In this document: piece by piece, positions 27,244-39,063 of the stretch | How positions within the stretch are numbered: the first letter of the stretch is position 1 | Layout: each line of letters starts with the position of its first letter | DNA from: a cyanobiont of Ornithocercus magnificus | GTDB lineage: Bacteria; Cyanobacteriota; Cyanobacteriia; PCC-6307; Cyanobiaceae | Direction of reading: 5' to 3' | DNA length: 64,000 nucleotides | Assembly (NCBI GenBank): GCA_007996965.1 | Contig: BIMP01000001.1 | Location: 558,001 to 622,000, forward strand | Notes under the pieces: model-generated | Told to the model about the DNA's origin: nothing | What the model saw: only the letters and a program-made list of their open reading frames with translations | Databases searched by the model: none | Translations under genes and position numbers: made by a program

Positions 27244-29130
27244 TCATTCCACAGTAACACTCTTAGCAAGATTGCGTGGTTGATCTACATCGAGACCACG
27301 AAGAGCTGCAATATGATAACTTAGCAGCTGCATTGGCACTAATGTCAGCAATGGGCTAATCCATTCGCTCACTTTTGGTACCGGTAGGAGCGCATCAAAC
27401 ATCTTCATATCTGGTCCCTCTGGTGCTACGCCAATCAGTTGAGCATTTCTGGCTTTTGCCTCCTGTGCATTGGAGAGAACTTTCTCAAAGACAATTCCTG
27501 GCATTGCAACAGCAATTACTGGCACGCGTGCGTCAAGTAATGCAATTGGACCGTGCTTCATCTCACCAGCAGGATAGGCCTCAGCATGGATATAGCTAAT
27601 CTCCTTTAGTTTGAGAGCTCCCTCAAGAGCAATAGGGTAGTTAATGCCTCGTCCTAAGAAAATCACATCTCGAGTTTCTATAAAGCGATGAGCTAGCGAC
27701 TCAGACATACGATTATGACTATTAATTAGCTTACGTAGATGGTCTGGGAGCGCTCTTAGCTCGCTGATTAAGGCCGTCATCTCAGCGGTGTTGCGACTGC
27801 CGCGACGAGCAGCGAAAACCATAGCAAGACTATAGAATGCCAGCAGCTCACCTAAAAAAGTTTTAGTGGCTGCAACACCCAACTCAATGCCAGCACCAAT
27901 GTCAAGAATATGGGGTAACTGCCGCGCTAGTGAACTCTCAATTCGGTTAGTAATGCCAAGTTGCCGTGGAGCGTAGGCAGGATCACAATGATCACGACGG
28001 CGTTTTGCTTCCATTGCTAGAGCTGCCAGCGTGTCAGCAGTTTCACCTGATTGAGTTACGCCAATTGTAAGCGTATGTGGGACTAGCGGCGGTGGAGCAT
28101 AACGAAACTCACTGGCATAATGAGCAGTAGTAGGTAGTCCAGCAAACTGCTCGAGTAAGTACGCACCCACCAATGCTGCATGACGGCTGGTGCCACAGGC
28201 CAGGATCTGTACCTGGTCGATACCACTGTAAAAAGCTTCATCGAAGGGCAACGCAACTGGCATACTTGCTGTTAAACCCTCAGGTAGGTGGCGGGCAACC
28301 CAAAGTTCAGCAGTCTCCGGCTGTTCATGAATCTCCTTCAGCATGAAGTGGCGGAACTGTTGTTTATCTGCTACGTAGTTGCTATTGTTAAGGAGGGAAG
28401 GGCTACGAGTTTGTCGTATCCCGTGCACATTGTAAAGCTCAATACCAAGAGGAGTTAGCAGTGCTGATTCCCCGTCCTCCAACGGCAGAACTGTCCTAGT
28501 AAATCTTGCTAGCGCAGGAGTATCGCTAGCACAGAGAAATTCTCCTTCGCCTAGGCCGATCAACAATGGCGTTGTTCGCCGTGCCACCACCAATGCATCT
28601 GGAGTATCACGCCAAAGCACAGCGAGGGCATATGTACCCTGAAGATGCGGCAACACTGATTGCACTGCCTGGAGTAGCAGTAAACCACTTGTTGATTGCC
28701 CTTTAGCAAGTCGCGTGGCCAGCTCGGCTGCGATCAGGTGCGGAATTACCTCAGTATCTGTATCCGACTGTAAGATTACACCATCGCTTTCCAGTGCTTC
28801 ACTCAATGCCCTGTAGTTTTCGATAATGCCGTTTTGCACAACTGCTACAACCCTTGCCTCATCGAGATGAGGATGCGCATTACGTTTCTCAGGCCTGCCA
28901 TGGGTAGCCCATCGGGTGTGGCCGATACCACAGCAACCCTCAGCACCATGGCTCTCTACTTGGCTCACCAGGTTCACTAACTTGCCTGCGGCCTTATGAC
29001 AAGTCAAGCGTTTTCCAGAAACCACAGCTAAGCCAGCGGAATCGTAACCGCGGTATTGCAAATGGTGCAAACCCTCAAGCAGAACTGGGGCCGCCTCCCG
29101 TGAGCCGATCACCGCAATGATTCCGCACAT
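27244..29130 (-). CDS. glmS: Glutamine-fructose-6-phosphate aminotransferase (isomerising)
   Basis: GlmS makes glucosamine-6-phosphate, the entry point to UDP-GlcNAc for peptidoglycan and lipid A. MCGIIAVIGSREAAPVLLEG gives the N-terminal nucleophile Cys (residue 2) of the glutaminase domain. Two SIS sugar-binding domains follow (ACGTSRHAALVGAY near 310 and GRGINYPIALEGALKLKEISYIHAEAYPAGEMKHGP near 480). It ends in the catalytic SVTVE tail. Length 628, normal for cyanobacteria. It follows psaC on the minus strand, but a clear terminator (29131-29159) separates them. No glmS ribozyme is seen. Confidence 0.97.
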   Translation of the reverse strand: MCGIIAVIGSREAAPVLLEGLHHLQYRGYDSAGLAVVSGKRLTCHKAAGKLVNLVSQVESHGAEGCCGIGHTRWATHGRPEKRNAHPHLDEARVVAVVQNGIIENYRALSEALESDGVILQSDTDTEVIPHLIAAELATRLAKGQSTSGLLLLQAVQSVLPHLQGTYALAVLWRDTPDALVVARRTTPLLIGLGEGEFLCASDTPALARFTRTVLPLEDGESALLTPLGIELYNVHGIRQTRSPSLLNNSNYVADKQQFRHFMLKEIHEQPETAELWVARHLPEGLTASMPVALPFDEAFYSGIDQVQILACGTSRHAALVGAYLLEQFAGLPTTAHYASEFRYAPPPLVPHTLTIGVTQSGETADTLAALAMEAKRRRDHCDPAYAPRQLGITNRIESSLARQLPHILDIGAGIELGVAATKTFLGELLAFYSLAMVFAARRGSRNTAEMTALISELRALPDHLRKLINSHNRMSESLAHRFIETRDVIFLGRGINYPIALEGALKLKEISYIHAEAYPAGEMKHGPIALLDARVPVIAVAMPGIVFEKVLSNAQEAKARNAQLIGVAPEGPDMKMFDALLPVPKVSEWISPLLTLVPMQLLSYHIAALRGLDVDQPRNLAKSVTVE

Positions 29131-29159
29131 AACAAAAGAGCCCGGCAGTAGCCAGGCCC
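29131..29159 (-). terminator. Rho-independent terminator of psaC
   Basis: On the minus strand, directly after psaC, GGGCCTGGC-TACT-GCCGGGCTC forms a 9-bp stem (two G-U) with a 4-base loop and is followed by TTTTGTT. It begins about 30 bases beyond the psaC stop and ends one base short of the glmS start codon (29130). It would stop most psaC transcription before glmS. Strong by structure; not tested. Confidence 0.85.
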
Positions 29160-29188
29160 GAGACTAAGACTGTCTGGACATCAAGAGT

Positions 29189-29577
<389 letters not shown>

Positions 29578-29820
29578 ATGTCCCAGGAAGACATCCTCGA
29601 AAGAGTCAGTCAGATTGTGACGCAGCAGCTCAGTACTGAGGCACTAGACGTGAAGCCCGAATCGAATTTTACGAACGATCTGGGTGCAGATTCTCTTGAC
29701 ACCGTGGAACTCGTGATGGCCCTCGAGGAGGAATTTGAAATTGAGATCCCTGATGAAGCCGCCGAAAAAATCGCTACCGTCGGCGACGCCGTCGACTACA
29801 TCAAAAAGGCAAAGGGTTGA
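29578..29820 (+). CDS. acpP: Acyl carrier protein
   Basis: ACP carries the growing fatty acyl chain on a phosphopantetheine arm. The attachment serine is in [12 protein letters not shown] (near residue 38). The 80-residue length and acidic helices ([18 protein letters not shown]) are typical. The ATG at 29578 ([10 protein letters not shown]) is chosen, as an upstream ATG at 29554 would add eight residues atypical of ACP. It leads acpP-fabF-tkt, all on the plus strand with an 8-base gap to fabF. Confidence 0.97.
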   Translation: MSQEDILERVSQIVTQQLSTEALDVKPESNFTNDLGADSLDTVELVMALEEEFEIEIPDEAAEKIATVGDAVDYIKKAKG

Positions 29821-29828
29821 GGGCTGGA

Positions 29829-31076
29829 ATGACGCAGGTTATCCATCGCGTCGTGGTTACGGGTCTTGGTGCAGTTACACCAATTGGGAACACCGTTGCC
29901 GCTTATTGGAACGGCCTTTGCTCAGGGCGAAACGGTGTCGCACCAATTACGCTCTTTGACGCATCTTCTCACGCTTGTCGTTTCGCCGCTGAGGTTAAAG
30001 ACTTCGATCCAGTGGGTGTGCTAGAGCCAAAGGAGTCAAAACGATGGGATCGATTCTGTCAGTTCGGTGTTGTGGCAGCCAAGGAGGCCATAGCCAGTGC
30101 TAACTTGTCTATTAGCGCCACAAATGCTCATCGCATCGGCATCATCATTGGCTCTGGTATTGGTGGCCTACTGACTATGGAAAGCCAAGCACACGTGCTG
30201 GAGGGCAAAGGACCAAACAGAGTCAGTCCCTTCACCGTACCAATGATGATTCCAAATATGGCGACTGGCCTGGCGGCAATCGCCCTTGGAGCAAAGGGAC
30301 CTAGCTCGGCAATTGCCACAGCTTGTGCTGCCGGCTCTAATGCTATAGGTGATGCCTTCCGGCTTTTGCAGCTTGGCAAAGCTGATGCTATGATCTGCGG
30401 CGGAGCTGAGTCCGCCATCACTCCTCTAGGCTTAGCCGGATTTGGCAGTGCTAAAGCACTGTCTTTCCGAAATGATGATCCTTCAACTGCTAGCCGGCCA
30501 TTTGATGCCGAACGCGATGGTTTTGTGATAGGCGAAGGATCTGGCATGTTAGTGCTAGAGACCCTAGACCATGCTATCAACCGTGGTGCTGAAGTACTTG
30601 CTGAGGTGGTTGGTTATGGTATGACTTGCGATGCTCACCACATCACAGCGCCATCACCTGGTGGAGTTGGTGGTGCTGAAGCTATGCGTTTAGCCCTCAA
30701 GGATGGCGATCTCTCGCCCTCAGATATCGATTATGTAAACGCACACGGTACTAGTACTCCTGCCAACGACAGCAACGAAACAGCTGCTATTCGGGCCGCT
30801 CTTGGTAAGCGGTCTGAACAAATACCAGTGAGTTCTACCAAGTCAATGACTGGTCATCTGTTGGGCGGCTCTGGAGGTATTGAAGCTGTGGCTTGTGTAC
30901 TTGCCCTGCGTAACAGCACTGTCCCACCCACTATCAACTACCGCCACCCAGATCCAGAATGTGACCTGGATATTGTTCCCAACACTGCTCGTGATTTAAC
31001 GCTGGGAACAGTACTCTCTAACTCTTTCGGATTTGGCGGCCACAACGTCTGTCTTGCCTTTCGACGCCCAGATTGA
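29829..31076 (+). CDS. fabF: Beta-ketoacyl-ACP synthase II
   Basis: FabF extends acyl-ACP chains by two carbons, condensing with malonyl-ACP. The catalytic triad is seen: Cys in [14 protein letters not shown], His in [15 protein letters not shown] and His in [16 protein letters not shown]. The N-terminus [15 protein letters not shown] is standard and the length of 415 residues is normal. The ATG at 29829 lies 8 bases past acpP, so they are cotranscribed. Its end runs into the tkt region, and a frame for tkt overlaps it, but the sensible tkt start is further on (31132). Confidence 0.97.
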   Translation: MTQVIHRVVVTGLGAVTPIGNTVAAYWNGLCSGRNGVAPITLFDASSHACRFAAEVKDFDPVGVLEPKESKRWDRFCQFGVVAAKEAIASANLSISATNAHRIGIIIGSGIGGLLTMESQAHVLEGKGPNRVSPFTVPMMIPNMATGLAAIALGAKGPSSAIATACAAGSNAIGDAFRLLQLGKADAMICGGAESAITPLGLAGFGSAKALSFRNDDPSTASRPFDAERDGFVIGEGSGMLVLETLDHAINRGAEVLAEVVGYGMTCDAHHITAPSPGGVGGAEAMRLALKDGDLSPSDIDYVNAHGTSTPANDSNETAAIRAALGKRSEQIPVSSTKSMTGHLLGGSGGIEAVACVLALRNSTVPPTINYRHPDPECDLDIVPNTARDLTLGTVLSNSFGFGGHNVCLAFRRPD

Positions 31077-31131
31077 CTGGAGCTGCTACTCCCGTCTAAC
31101 CCAGATTCCACTGCAACTCCCAATTACAGTC

Positions 31132-33150
31132 ATGGTCGCTGCGCCTGTTTCCCTCGACACGCTGTGCATCAACAGCATTCGCTTCCTCGCGGTAGATGCC
31201 GTTAACAAGTCTAAAAGCGGCCATCCCGGTCTACCGATGGGAGCAGCTCCTATGGGCTACACGCTCTGGCATAAGTTCCTAAGACACAATCCCAAAAACC
31301 CTCAATGGTTTAACCGGGATCGTTTCGTCCTCTCGGCTGGCCATGGCTGTATGCTGCTTTACGCACTGTTGCACCTCACTGGTTACGATTCAGTTTCAAT
31401 AGAGGACATCAAGCAGTTTCGCCAGTGGGGATCCAAGACACCTGGCCACCCTGAGACGTTTGAGACACCTGGCGTAGAGGTGACGACTGGCCCTCTCGGA
31501 GCGGGAATCTCCAATGCTGTTGGACTTGCCATCGCTGAGGCATATCTGGCAGCTAAGTTCAACAAACCTGGAGTCAAAGTTGTCGATCACTACACCTATG
31601 CAGTCATGGGTGATGGCTGTAATCAGGAAGGTGTAGCATCAGAGGCTTGCTCCCTCGCTGGTCATCTAAAGCTGGGGAAACTAATCGCACTTTATGATGA
31701 CAACCGCATAACTATCGATGGTAGAACTGACCTTTCCTTTACTGAGGATGTTCTGAAGCGCTATGAGGCCTATGGCTGGCATACTCAGCATGTACAGGAC
31801 GGTAATACTGATATCGATGCAATTACTAGAGCAATTGAGGCTGCCAAGGAAATAACAGACCGACCCTCAATTATTAAAGTAACTACTACTATAGGCTATG
31901 GTTCACCCAACAAAAGCGACACTGCGGGTGTACACGGTGCAGCCTTGGGCGAAGAGGAAGCTGCCCTAACTCGTAAGCAGCTCGGATGGGATTATGGTCC
32001 TTTCGAGGTCCCTCAGGAGGCATATGACCATTATCGTCAGGCTATCGAGCGTGGCACCAAACTCGAAGCTGAATGGGAACGTACTCTAGCTGCTTACCGC
32101 AGCAAGTACTCTGACGAAGCTGCCGAGTTTGAGCGCATGCTGCGCGGTGAACTTCCTCAGGATTGGGACAGGAATCTACCCACTTATGTTCCTGGAGATA
32201 AAGGCCTGGCCACCCGTAAGCACTCACAGATTTGCTTGGGTGCTCTTGGCCCCACCCTGCCAGAGCTAATTGGTGGTTCTGCTGACCTGACCCATTCCAA
32301 CTATACTGATATTAAAGGTGAGACAGGCTCATTCCAGTCTAAAACCCCTGAGAAACGCTACCTACACTTTGGAGTACGCGAGCATGCTATGGCTGCAGTA
32401 CTCAATGGTATTGCTTATCACAACAGTGGCTTGATTCCTTATGGAGGTACATTCCTCGTATTTGCCGACTACATGCGCGGTTCAATGCGGCTCTCAGCCC
32501 TAAGTGAGCTGGGCGTAATTTATGTACTGACCCATGACTCTATTGGTGTTGGTGAAGATGGACCTACTCACCAACCAATTGAGACAATTGCATCACTGCG
32601 AGCCATACCAAATTTACTGGTGTTCCGCCCTGGTGACGGCAATGAAACTAGTGGCGCTTATAAAGTAGCTGTCCGGAACCGCAAGCGCCCCAGCGCTCTC
32701 TGTTTAAGTCGCCAAGATATGCCTAACCAGGCCAACTCTTCGGTTGAAAAGGTGAACCGTGGTGGATACATACTAGAAGATTGTGGTGGAGGTGGAACAC
32801 CAGACCTCATCCTAATTGGCACAGGAACCGAGCTGGATCTATGTGTGCAAGCATCCAGGCAACTGAGTGCTGAAGCATGGAAAATACGTGTAGTCTCTAT
32901 GCCTTGTGTTGAGCTCTTCGAGGAGCAGAGTAATACTTACAAAGAGGAAGTGCTCCCTAATGCTGTACGCAAGCGCATCGTAGTGGAAGCCGCGGAGTCT
33001 TTTGGCTGGCATCGCTTCATCGGCCTTGATGGTGATAGTGTCAGCATGAGTAGGTTTGGTGCTTCTGCTCCTGGTGGTACATGTATGGAGAAGTTTGGAT
33101 TTACAGTCGAGAATGTGGTAGCGAAGGCAAGAGCACTACTTGCTGGTTAA
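31132..33150 (+). CDS. tkt: Transketolase
   Basis: Transketolase moves two-carbon units among sugar phosphates in the Calvin and pentose phosphate cycles, using TPP. From the ATG at 31132 ([19 protein letters not shown]) the protein is 672 residues, as expected. Conserved parts are [31 protein letters not shown] (TPP/Mg GDG..N site) and [15 protein letters not shown] (Glu activating TPP). A frame upstream overlaps fabF, but this start fits the family. It is the third gene after acpP and fabF. Confidence 0.97.
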   Translation: MVAAPVSLDTLCINSIRFLAVDAVNKSKSGHPGLPMGAAPMGYTLWHKFLRHNPKNPQWFNRDRFVLSAGHGCMLLYALLHLTGYDSVSIEDIKQFRQWGSKTPGHPETFETPGVEVTTGPLGAGISNAVGLAIAEAYLAAKFNKPGVKVVDHYTYAVMGDGCNQEGVASEACSLAGHLKLGKLIALYDDNRITIDGRTDLSFTEDVLKRYEAYGWHTQHVQDGNTDIDAITRAIEAAKEITDRPSIIKVTTTIGYGSPNKSDTAGVHGAALGEEEAALTRKQLGWDYGPFEVPQEAYDHYRQAIERGTKLEAEWERTLAAYRSKYSDEAAEFERMLRGELPQDWDRNLPTYVPGDKGLATRKHSQICLGALGPTLPELIGGSADLTHSNYTDIKGETGSFQSKTPEKRYLHFGVREHAMAAVLNGIAYHNSGLIPYGGTFLVFADYMRGSMRLSALSELGVIYVLTHDSIGVGEDGPTHQPIETIASLRAIPNLLVFRPGDGNETSGAYKVAVRNRKRPSALCLSRQDMPNQANSSVEKVNRGGYILEDCGGGGTPDLILIGTGTELDLCVQASRQLSAEAWKIRVVSMPCVELFEEQSNTYKEEVLPNAVRKRIVVEAAESFGWHRFIGLDGDSVSMSRFGASAPGGTCMEKFGFTVENVVAKARALLAG

Positions 33151-33281
33151 GATTGACCAGCAAAGCAAATCGCCACTAGGTCTTAGGCCTATTAATAATG
33201 TATGAACTTACCTGACTAGCATCTTTAGCTCCATCCTAATTTACTAGTGTTAGTTACAAATAACACCTATGCACCTCTGTT

Positions 33282-34235
33282 ATGCAAGTTATATGCAACT
33301 TAATTACAGGTGGTGCTGGCTTCCTAGGATCTCATCTTGTTGACCGCTTAATGTATGCCGGTGAGAGAGTAATTTGTCTAGATAATTACTCCACTGGTCA
33401 CACGGTCAATATTGCTGCCTGGATAAATCACCCTCGCTTTAGGTTGGTTTGCCACGATGTGACTGAGCCAATCTATCTAGAGACTAATCGCATCTGGCAC
33501 CTAGCATGTCCAGCTTCGCCAACGCATTATCAGTTTAATCCTATCAAAACTGCTAAGACAAGTTTTCTAGGGACTTACAACATGCTGGAACTGGCAAGAT
33601 GCGTTAGGGCTAGGCTGTTGTTAGCAAGTACTAGTGAGGTTTATGGTAATCCTAAAGTTCATCCACAGCCTGAGGGCTATTATGGCCATGTCAACACAGT
33701 AGGTATTCGCAGTTGCTATGATGAGGGCAAGCGTGTTGCTGAAGCTCTCTGTTTCGATTACCAACGCGTACACAGTACAGAGATACGGGTGATGCGCATT
33801 TTCAATACTTATGGTCCCCGCATGTCACCAGATGATGGGCGCGTGGTGAGCAACTTTATCTTCCAAGCTTTACGAGGCGAACCCCTAACAATCTATGGTG
33901 ATGGTAGCCAAACTCGCTCATTCTGCTATGTAGATGACTTAGTCGAAGGTATGATTCGGCTCATGAATGGGTCACACACTGGACCAATGAATATTGGAAA
34001 CCCACAGGAATTTACCATCCGTCAGCTTGCCGAATTAGTACGTGAGCGCATTAACCCTAATCTATCATTAGTCGAAAAGCCATTACCACAGGATGACCCT
34101 CTGCAACGTCAGCCTGTAATCGATCTAGCTCGGCAGGAGCTGGGCTGGTTTCCACAAATCTCACTTTCAGAAGGTTTAGAGTCTACGATTACTTGGTTTC
34201 GAAATGCTACATATATCTCTCAGGGCTATAGTTAA
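33282..34235 (+). CDS. NAD-dependent sugar-nucleotide epimerase/dehydratase, UDP-xylose synthase-like
   Basis: The short-chain dehydrogenase fold begins [19 protein letters not shown] (GxxGxxG at 10-16). The catalytic parts are STSEVYG (Ser near 118) and Y146xxxK150 in [14 protein letters not shown]. The block [19 protein letters not shown] is characteristic of UDP-glucuronate decarboxylase, which makes UDP-xylose in the cytosol from UDP-glucuronate; related enzymes (4,6-dehydratases) differ here. Length 317. It stands between tkt and thiC, which I recall as adjacent in picocyanobacteria, so it may have been inserted. It could feed the polysaccharide cluster. Confidence 0.85.
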   Translation: MQVICNLITGGAGFLGSHLVDRLMYAGERVICLDNYSTGHTVNIAAWINHPRFRLVCHDVTEPIYLETNRIWHLACPASPTHYQFNPIKTAKTSFLGTYNMLELARCVRARLLLASTSEVYGNPKVHPQPEGYYGHVNTVGIRSCYDEGKRVAEALCFDYQRVHSTEIRVMRIFNTYGPRMSPDDGRVVSNFIFQALRGEPLTIYGDGSQTRSFCYVDDLVEGMIRLMNGSHTGPMNIGNPQEFTIRQLAELVRERINPNLSLVEKPLPQDDPLQRQPVIDLARQELGWFPQISLSEGLESTITWFRNATYISQGYS

Positions 34236-34321
34236 TAGTTATATGGGAGCGATGCTTCTCTTTTATTGATATATGAGCGTCTAGTGTCTAGTGAGCGAGT
34301 CTGTTGCATTTAACCATATAA

Positions 34322-35758
<1,437 letters not shown>

Positions 35759-35779
35759 CTATAGCTCAGGATCAACCTT

Positions 35780-35860
35780 GGTCACTTCCCTGCATCAGCA
35801 TGACCCGAGTCAGGTTCGGAGGGTGTGATCTCAGCCGCCCTAGTTGGGGGCACCCCTAGT
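35780..35860 (-). promoter_or_regulatory. TPP riboswitch (THI element) controlling thiC
   Basis: On the minus strand the conserved THI-box elements run in order: GGGGTGCC at the 5' side, CTGAGA, ACCCTCCGAACCTGA, CGGGTCATGCTGATGCAGGGAAGT at the 3' side. This is the TPP-binding core that folds on thiamin pyrophosphate and represses the next gene, most likely by masking translation start or by termination. It sits about 50 bases before the thiC ATG. Match to the consensus is unmistakable. Confidence 0.95.
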
Positions 35861-35898
35861 GGTTCACGAAACCTAGCAACTATCATTGAGTAAAACCG

Positions 35899-36513
35899 TC
35901 AAGCTGGATTCTGCAGCCCATTCAACGCTGCTGCAACAACACGGTGATCTATATCCTTTTGTAGCCTCTGCAGTAGAGCGCGGGCCAGTAGGCGTATGTC
36001 ACTGTTATCTCTTTGTACTAGCAGTCGCCCAAGAATCTCAGCTCCACTAACCCTTACTGTACCATCGGCATCACCAACAGCAATCTCGGCAAGCTCTAGC
36101 AACCAGTTGGGCTCAATCGGCTCCTGCTCTGCTAAAGCAGAGAGAATGCTGCAACGCACAAGCCATGCACTATCGTCGTGGAAGGCCTTACGCAGTAAGG
36201 GCCAAGAGCGCTCTACCCCAAAACTGGCAAGAGCATTAGCTGCCTCGGCGCGGACGTTAGCATCTTCATCGCCATATAGTAGTTCTCGCAAGCGACACCA
36301 GCCTTCCTCAGTGCGTTTCACCCCAAGACCACTACAGCTGAGTGAGCGCACTAGGAAAGGCTGCTGGCGAGAGCCGACTAGCAGCAAAGGCGCTGCCTGA
36401 CTAGCATTGACATCACGCAACTTTGCCAAAGCTGGCATTGCTCTCAATGGGTCGCCGGATGCAATCTCCTGCCGAAGCTGTTCGAGATCAGGTTGGCCAG
36501 TAGTAGAGTCCAT
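35899..36513 (-). CDS. HEAT-repeat protein
   Basis: The 204-residue protein consists of HEAT-like helix pairs. The best is LLYGDEDANVRAEAANALASFG (about 79-100), followed by a second unit (DDSAWLVRCSILSALAEQEP) and a third (VGDADGTVRVSGAEILGRLLV). Alpha-solenoid proteins of this kind mediate protein contacts. In cyanobacteria they include phycobilin lyase-related proteins (CpcE/NblB family), but no specific motif assigns it. It is probably transcribed on its own, upstream of a small membrane protein and an amidohydrolase. Confidence 0.72.
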   Translation of the reverse strand: MDSTTGQPDLEQLRQEIASGDPLRAMPALAKLRDVNASQAAPLLLVGSRQQPFLVRSLSCSGLGVKRTEEGWCRLRELLYGDEDANVRAEAANALASFGVERSWPLLRKAFHDDSAWLVRCSILSALAEQEPIEPNWLLELAEIAVGDADGTVRVSGAEILGRLLVQRDNSDIRLLARALLQRLQKDIDHRVVAAALNGLQNPA

Positions 36514-36540
36514 CGCGGTTAGCAGCAGCGATGCCCATCA

Positions 36541-36759
36541 TTATCCTGTTACTTTAGGATCTTGCTTGTACAAAGCTTGCAGTAGGTGGTGGTGACGCTG
36601 CCGGCGAATCTCACTGCTGATTGCCAAACCTGATCCCACCAGCAGAGCTGGTAGAGCCTGTAGCCGGTGGCTGCCCTGACGCTGCAGACAACCGGCTAGA
36701 GACAGCAAAATCAGCAGTGGGACCGACATGGTCAACCAAGTATGGGAGCGAGCGTTCAT
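36541..36759 (-). CDS. Small membrane protein, DUF3188-like
   Basis: The 72-residue product has a hydrophobic segment at about 10-25 (MSVPLLILLSLAGCLQ) and a second at about 34-48 (LQALPALLVGSGLAISS) with a basic tail (RRQRHHHLLQAL). The block LAGxLQRxGSxRLQALPALLVG resembles DUF3188 of cyanobacteria, from memory. Its ATG overlaps the stop of the amidohydrolase by 4 bases (ATGA), so it is translated from the same message. Function unknown. Confidence 0.6.
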   Translation of the reverse strand: MNARSHTWLTMSVPLLILLSLAGCLQRQGSHRLQALPALLVGSGLAISSEIRRQRHHHLLQALYKQDPKVTG

Positions 36760-37970
36760 AGGTCTTCCATCCAGGTAAGCAGTGCAGCAGTGAGTACCCG
36801 CACGCCAACCCTGAGACTTCTTTCATCTGGTAGGAAGCGGCAGCTATGCAACGGCGCGCATCCCTCAGGCCCAGCTACGCCTAGACGAAACATTGTGCCA
36901 CGAGTTTCCTGAAGGAGCTCGGCGAAGTCTTCTGCACCAAGACTAGGAAAATCTAGGCGCCGCACTTGTTCAGCTCCTAATATATCGATAGCACAACGCT
37001 CAAGTAGATCAGTCAAAACAGGGTCATTACAAACTGGTGGCGTGATCGGTCGATAACGGACGCTTGCTTCGCCCCCATATGCTCTGCATATAGACTTCAC
37101 TGTGGCAGTTATCCATTCAGGCAATATTTCGTGCATAGCTTCATCTAGACAGCGGACTGTTCCAAGTAGACGTACGCTATCGGCAATGACATTGAAAGCT
37201 TTTCCTCCCTCAACACGACCGAAGCTAATTACCACTGGCCGAAGAGCATCAAGCTGGCGGCTGATTGCTTCTTGCAGACCTCCTATTACACGTGAGGTAA
37301 TCCAGATAGCATCTACAGCTTGATGAGGTCGTGCCCCGTGGCCACTCTCACCAATCACCTCAATCTCAAGCTCACTAGCAGCGGCAGTTAAACTGCCGCT
37401 GCGAACTCCAATTGTGCCAACGGGTAGTGATGGGCAAACGTGAACACCAAACAGAGCTACAAGGTTCTCGACAGCACCATCATCACGCATCCAGCGTGCG
37501 CCCTGAGCAAGTTCTTCTGCCGGCTGGAATAGTAAGCGCACACGCGCAGGCAGACCATATCCATTGCAATTGGCCTTAGCTATCAGCTGACCAACGCCAA
37601 GACCAATACAAGTGTGCAGATCATGACCACAGGCATGCATTATACCCTGGTGGCGAGAGGCATAAGCTAAGCCAGTAGCCTCTTCTACTGGTAAAGCATC
37701 CATATCAACTCGTAGCCCAACCGCTGGCCCGTCTGTAGGCCCTATCTCCGCTAGCACCCCGGTACTGCCTCCCACACCCTCACGGACTCGCCAGCCATTG
37801 CAACGTAACTTGTCGGCTATCAAAGCAGCTGTCTGATGCTCTTCACCACTAAGCTCGGGGTAAGCATGGAGATGGCGCCGCAGCTTAAGTAACTGAGGCA
37901 GATAGTTATCGAGAGCCGTTTGGAGATGCAATGTGGAGGTAGCAATCCCAGAAGCATGATGGTGTGCCAC
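36756..37970 (-). CDS. M20-family N-acyl-amino acid amidohydrolase
   Basis: M20 peptidases remove N-acyl or N-acetyl groups from amino acids using two metal ions. Metal-site parts are LRRHLHAYPELSG, GLRVDMDALPVEE (Asp), HACGHDLHTCIGLG (His, Asp) and PAEELAQGARWM (Glu-Glu). The dimerisation domain is in the middle, with GHGARPHQAVDAI. A GTG at 37970 gives 404 residues and fits the family. A TTG at 38096 would add a 42-residue leader not seen in relatives. The C-terminus overlaps the DUF3188-like gene. Confidence 0.85.
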   Translation of the reverse strand: MAHHHASGIATSTLHLQTALDNYLPQLLKLRRHLHAYPELSGEEHQTAALIADKLRCNGWRVREGVGGSTGVLAEIGPTDGPAVGLRVDMDALPVEEATGLAYASRHQGIMHACGHDLHTCIGLGVGQLIAKANCNGYGLPARVRLLFQPAEELAQGARWMRDDGAVENLVALFGVHVCPSLPVGTIGVRSGSLTAAASELEIEVIGESGHGARPHQAVDAIWITSRVIGGLQEAISRQLDALRPVVISFGRVEGGKAFNVIADSVRLLGTVRCLDEAMHEILPEWITATVKSICRAYGGEASVRYRPITPPVCNDPVLTDLLERCAIDILGAEQVRRLDFPSLGAEDFAELLQETRGTMFRLGVAGPEGCAPLHSCRFLPDERSLRVGVRVLTAALLTWMEDL

Positions 37971-38286
37971 TATTTGCAATTTTTCCTGCCTTTCTAGGGC
38001 TAGCCTAAGTACAATAGGCAAGTAGCATAGGGAACCGGAAAAACATAAGATGCATGCCTTAGACTCAATTTGAGAGAGTTGGGTCGAGTGGGTCAAAAAG
38101 CTTGTACATTAGCCAAATGGCACTAGCAAAGTACATGCTCTACCTACTACATCTATCAGTTCAATTGCGTCTAGAAATGGATATGGCGTAAGGCTATTCT
38201 GTAGGCTTTGATTGGACAGATCTAGCTTAGTTTGAATGTTTAAACATGTATTGGAAGCTGTGGAGCAAGCTTTTGTAAGGCAGCAG

Positions 38287-39057
38287 TTATTTTAAGGCGA
38301 GGAACCGTGACAAATCATCAGTCGGTCTTGGAGGCCACCGGCGAACTGCAAGTAGCCAAGCCGCATCTCTATATCGAGGATCCAGTCCCATAACTGATGC
38401 CCAGTGACTTTCCGCTTCTCCCATAGCTCCTTGGTGCCAAAGAAGTCCACTTAGTGCTGCTCTAGCATCAGCAAACATAGGATAACGACGGATTAAGTTA
38501 CGCAGTTCCTGCTCAGCCTCAGTAAGATTTCCGAGCTGGTAGTTCGCCAGTGCCCCACTTGAGCGGGCCATGGCAAAGCCAGGCCTGGCTTCAGCAGCGC
38601 GTTGGTAAAGGACTCGAGCTTGTAACCACTCTCCTTGAGAGTTGCGCACATTACCCAGATTGTAGAGAGCTGAAGCATCATCTGGGTCTCGCTCTAATAT
38701 CCAACCATAGTCGGCAGCAGCTTCTGACCATTGCTGTAGTGCTTCTCTGGCAGTACCCCGGTTGAGGTGAGGGTCAGCAGCTGAGGGATCCAGGTTTATA
38801 GCCTCATTCTGATCACGAATTGCACCCTCAATATCACCTAGAGCAAGACGTACATTGCCTCGGTTACTCCAGGCGGCCGCATCGTCTGGCGCCTCAGCAA
38901 CCACGATATCCCATAGAGTTAGAGCCCCGATCCAGTCTCCAAGATGACTAGCTTCGAGAGCTAGCTCAAATGACTGTTGTAGACCTCCACTGGGGTTTTT
39001 GAGCTGTGCAGGATGCAGTAGCAGTGAAAATAGCATTAAGATCTGGATGAATATCAT
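38287..39057 (-). CDS. TPR-repeat protein with signal peptide
   Basis: The N-terminus MIFIQILMLFSLLLHP looks like a signal peptide or membrane anchor, so the protein is probably exported or thylakoid/inner-membrane bound. Three to five TPR units follow (for example AAAWSNRGNVRLALGDIEGAIRDQNEAINLDPSAAD; then DASALYNLGNVRNSQGEWLQARVLYQRAAEARPG). TPR proteins act as assembly scaffolds; in cyanobacteria some help photosystem assembly, but nothing specific points there. It ends 6 bases from ruvB's downstream side, in the same direction. Confidence 0.75.
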   Translation of the reverse strand: MIFIQILMLFSLLLHPAQLKNPSGGLQQSFELALEASHLGDWIGALTLWDIVVAEAPDDAAAWSNRGNVRLALGDIEGAIRDQNEAINLDPSAADPHLNRGTAREALQQWSEAAADYGWILERDPDDASALYNLGNVRNSQGEWLQARVLYQRAAEARPGFAMARSSGALANYQLGNLTEAEQELRNLIRRYPMFADARAALSGLLWHQGAMGEAESHWASVMGLDPRYRDAAWLLAVRRWPPRPTDDLSRFLALK

Positions 39058-39063
39058 GATTAA

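Noticed and set aside
29131-29159. glmS ribozyme
   Set aside because: The structure is a simple hairpin with a T-run; the ribozyme core is absent.
31033-31131. Longer tkt start inside fabF
   Set aside because: The 33 extra residues are fabF's 3' end in another frame.
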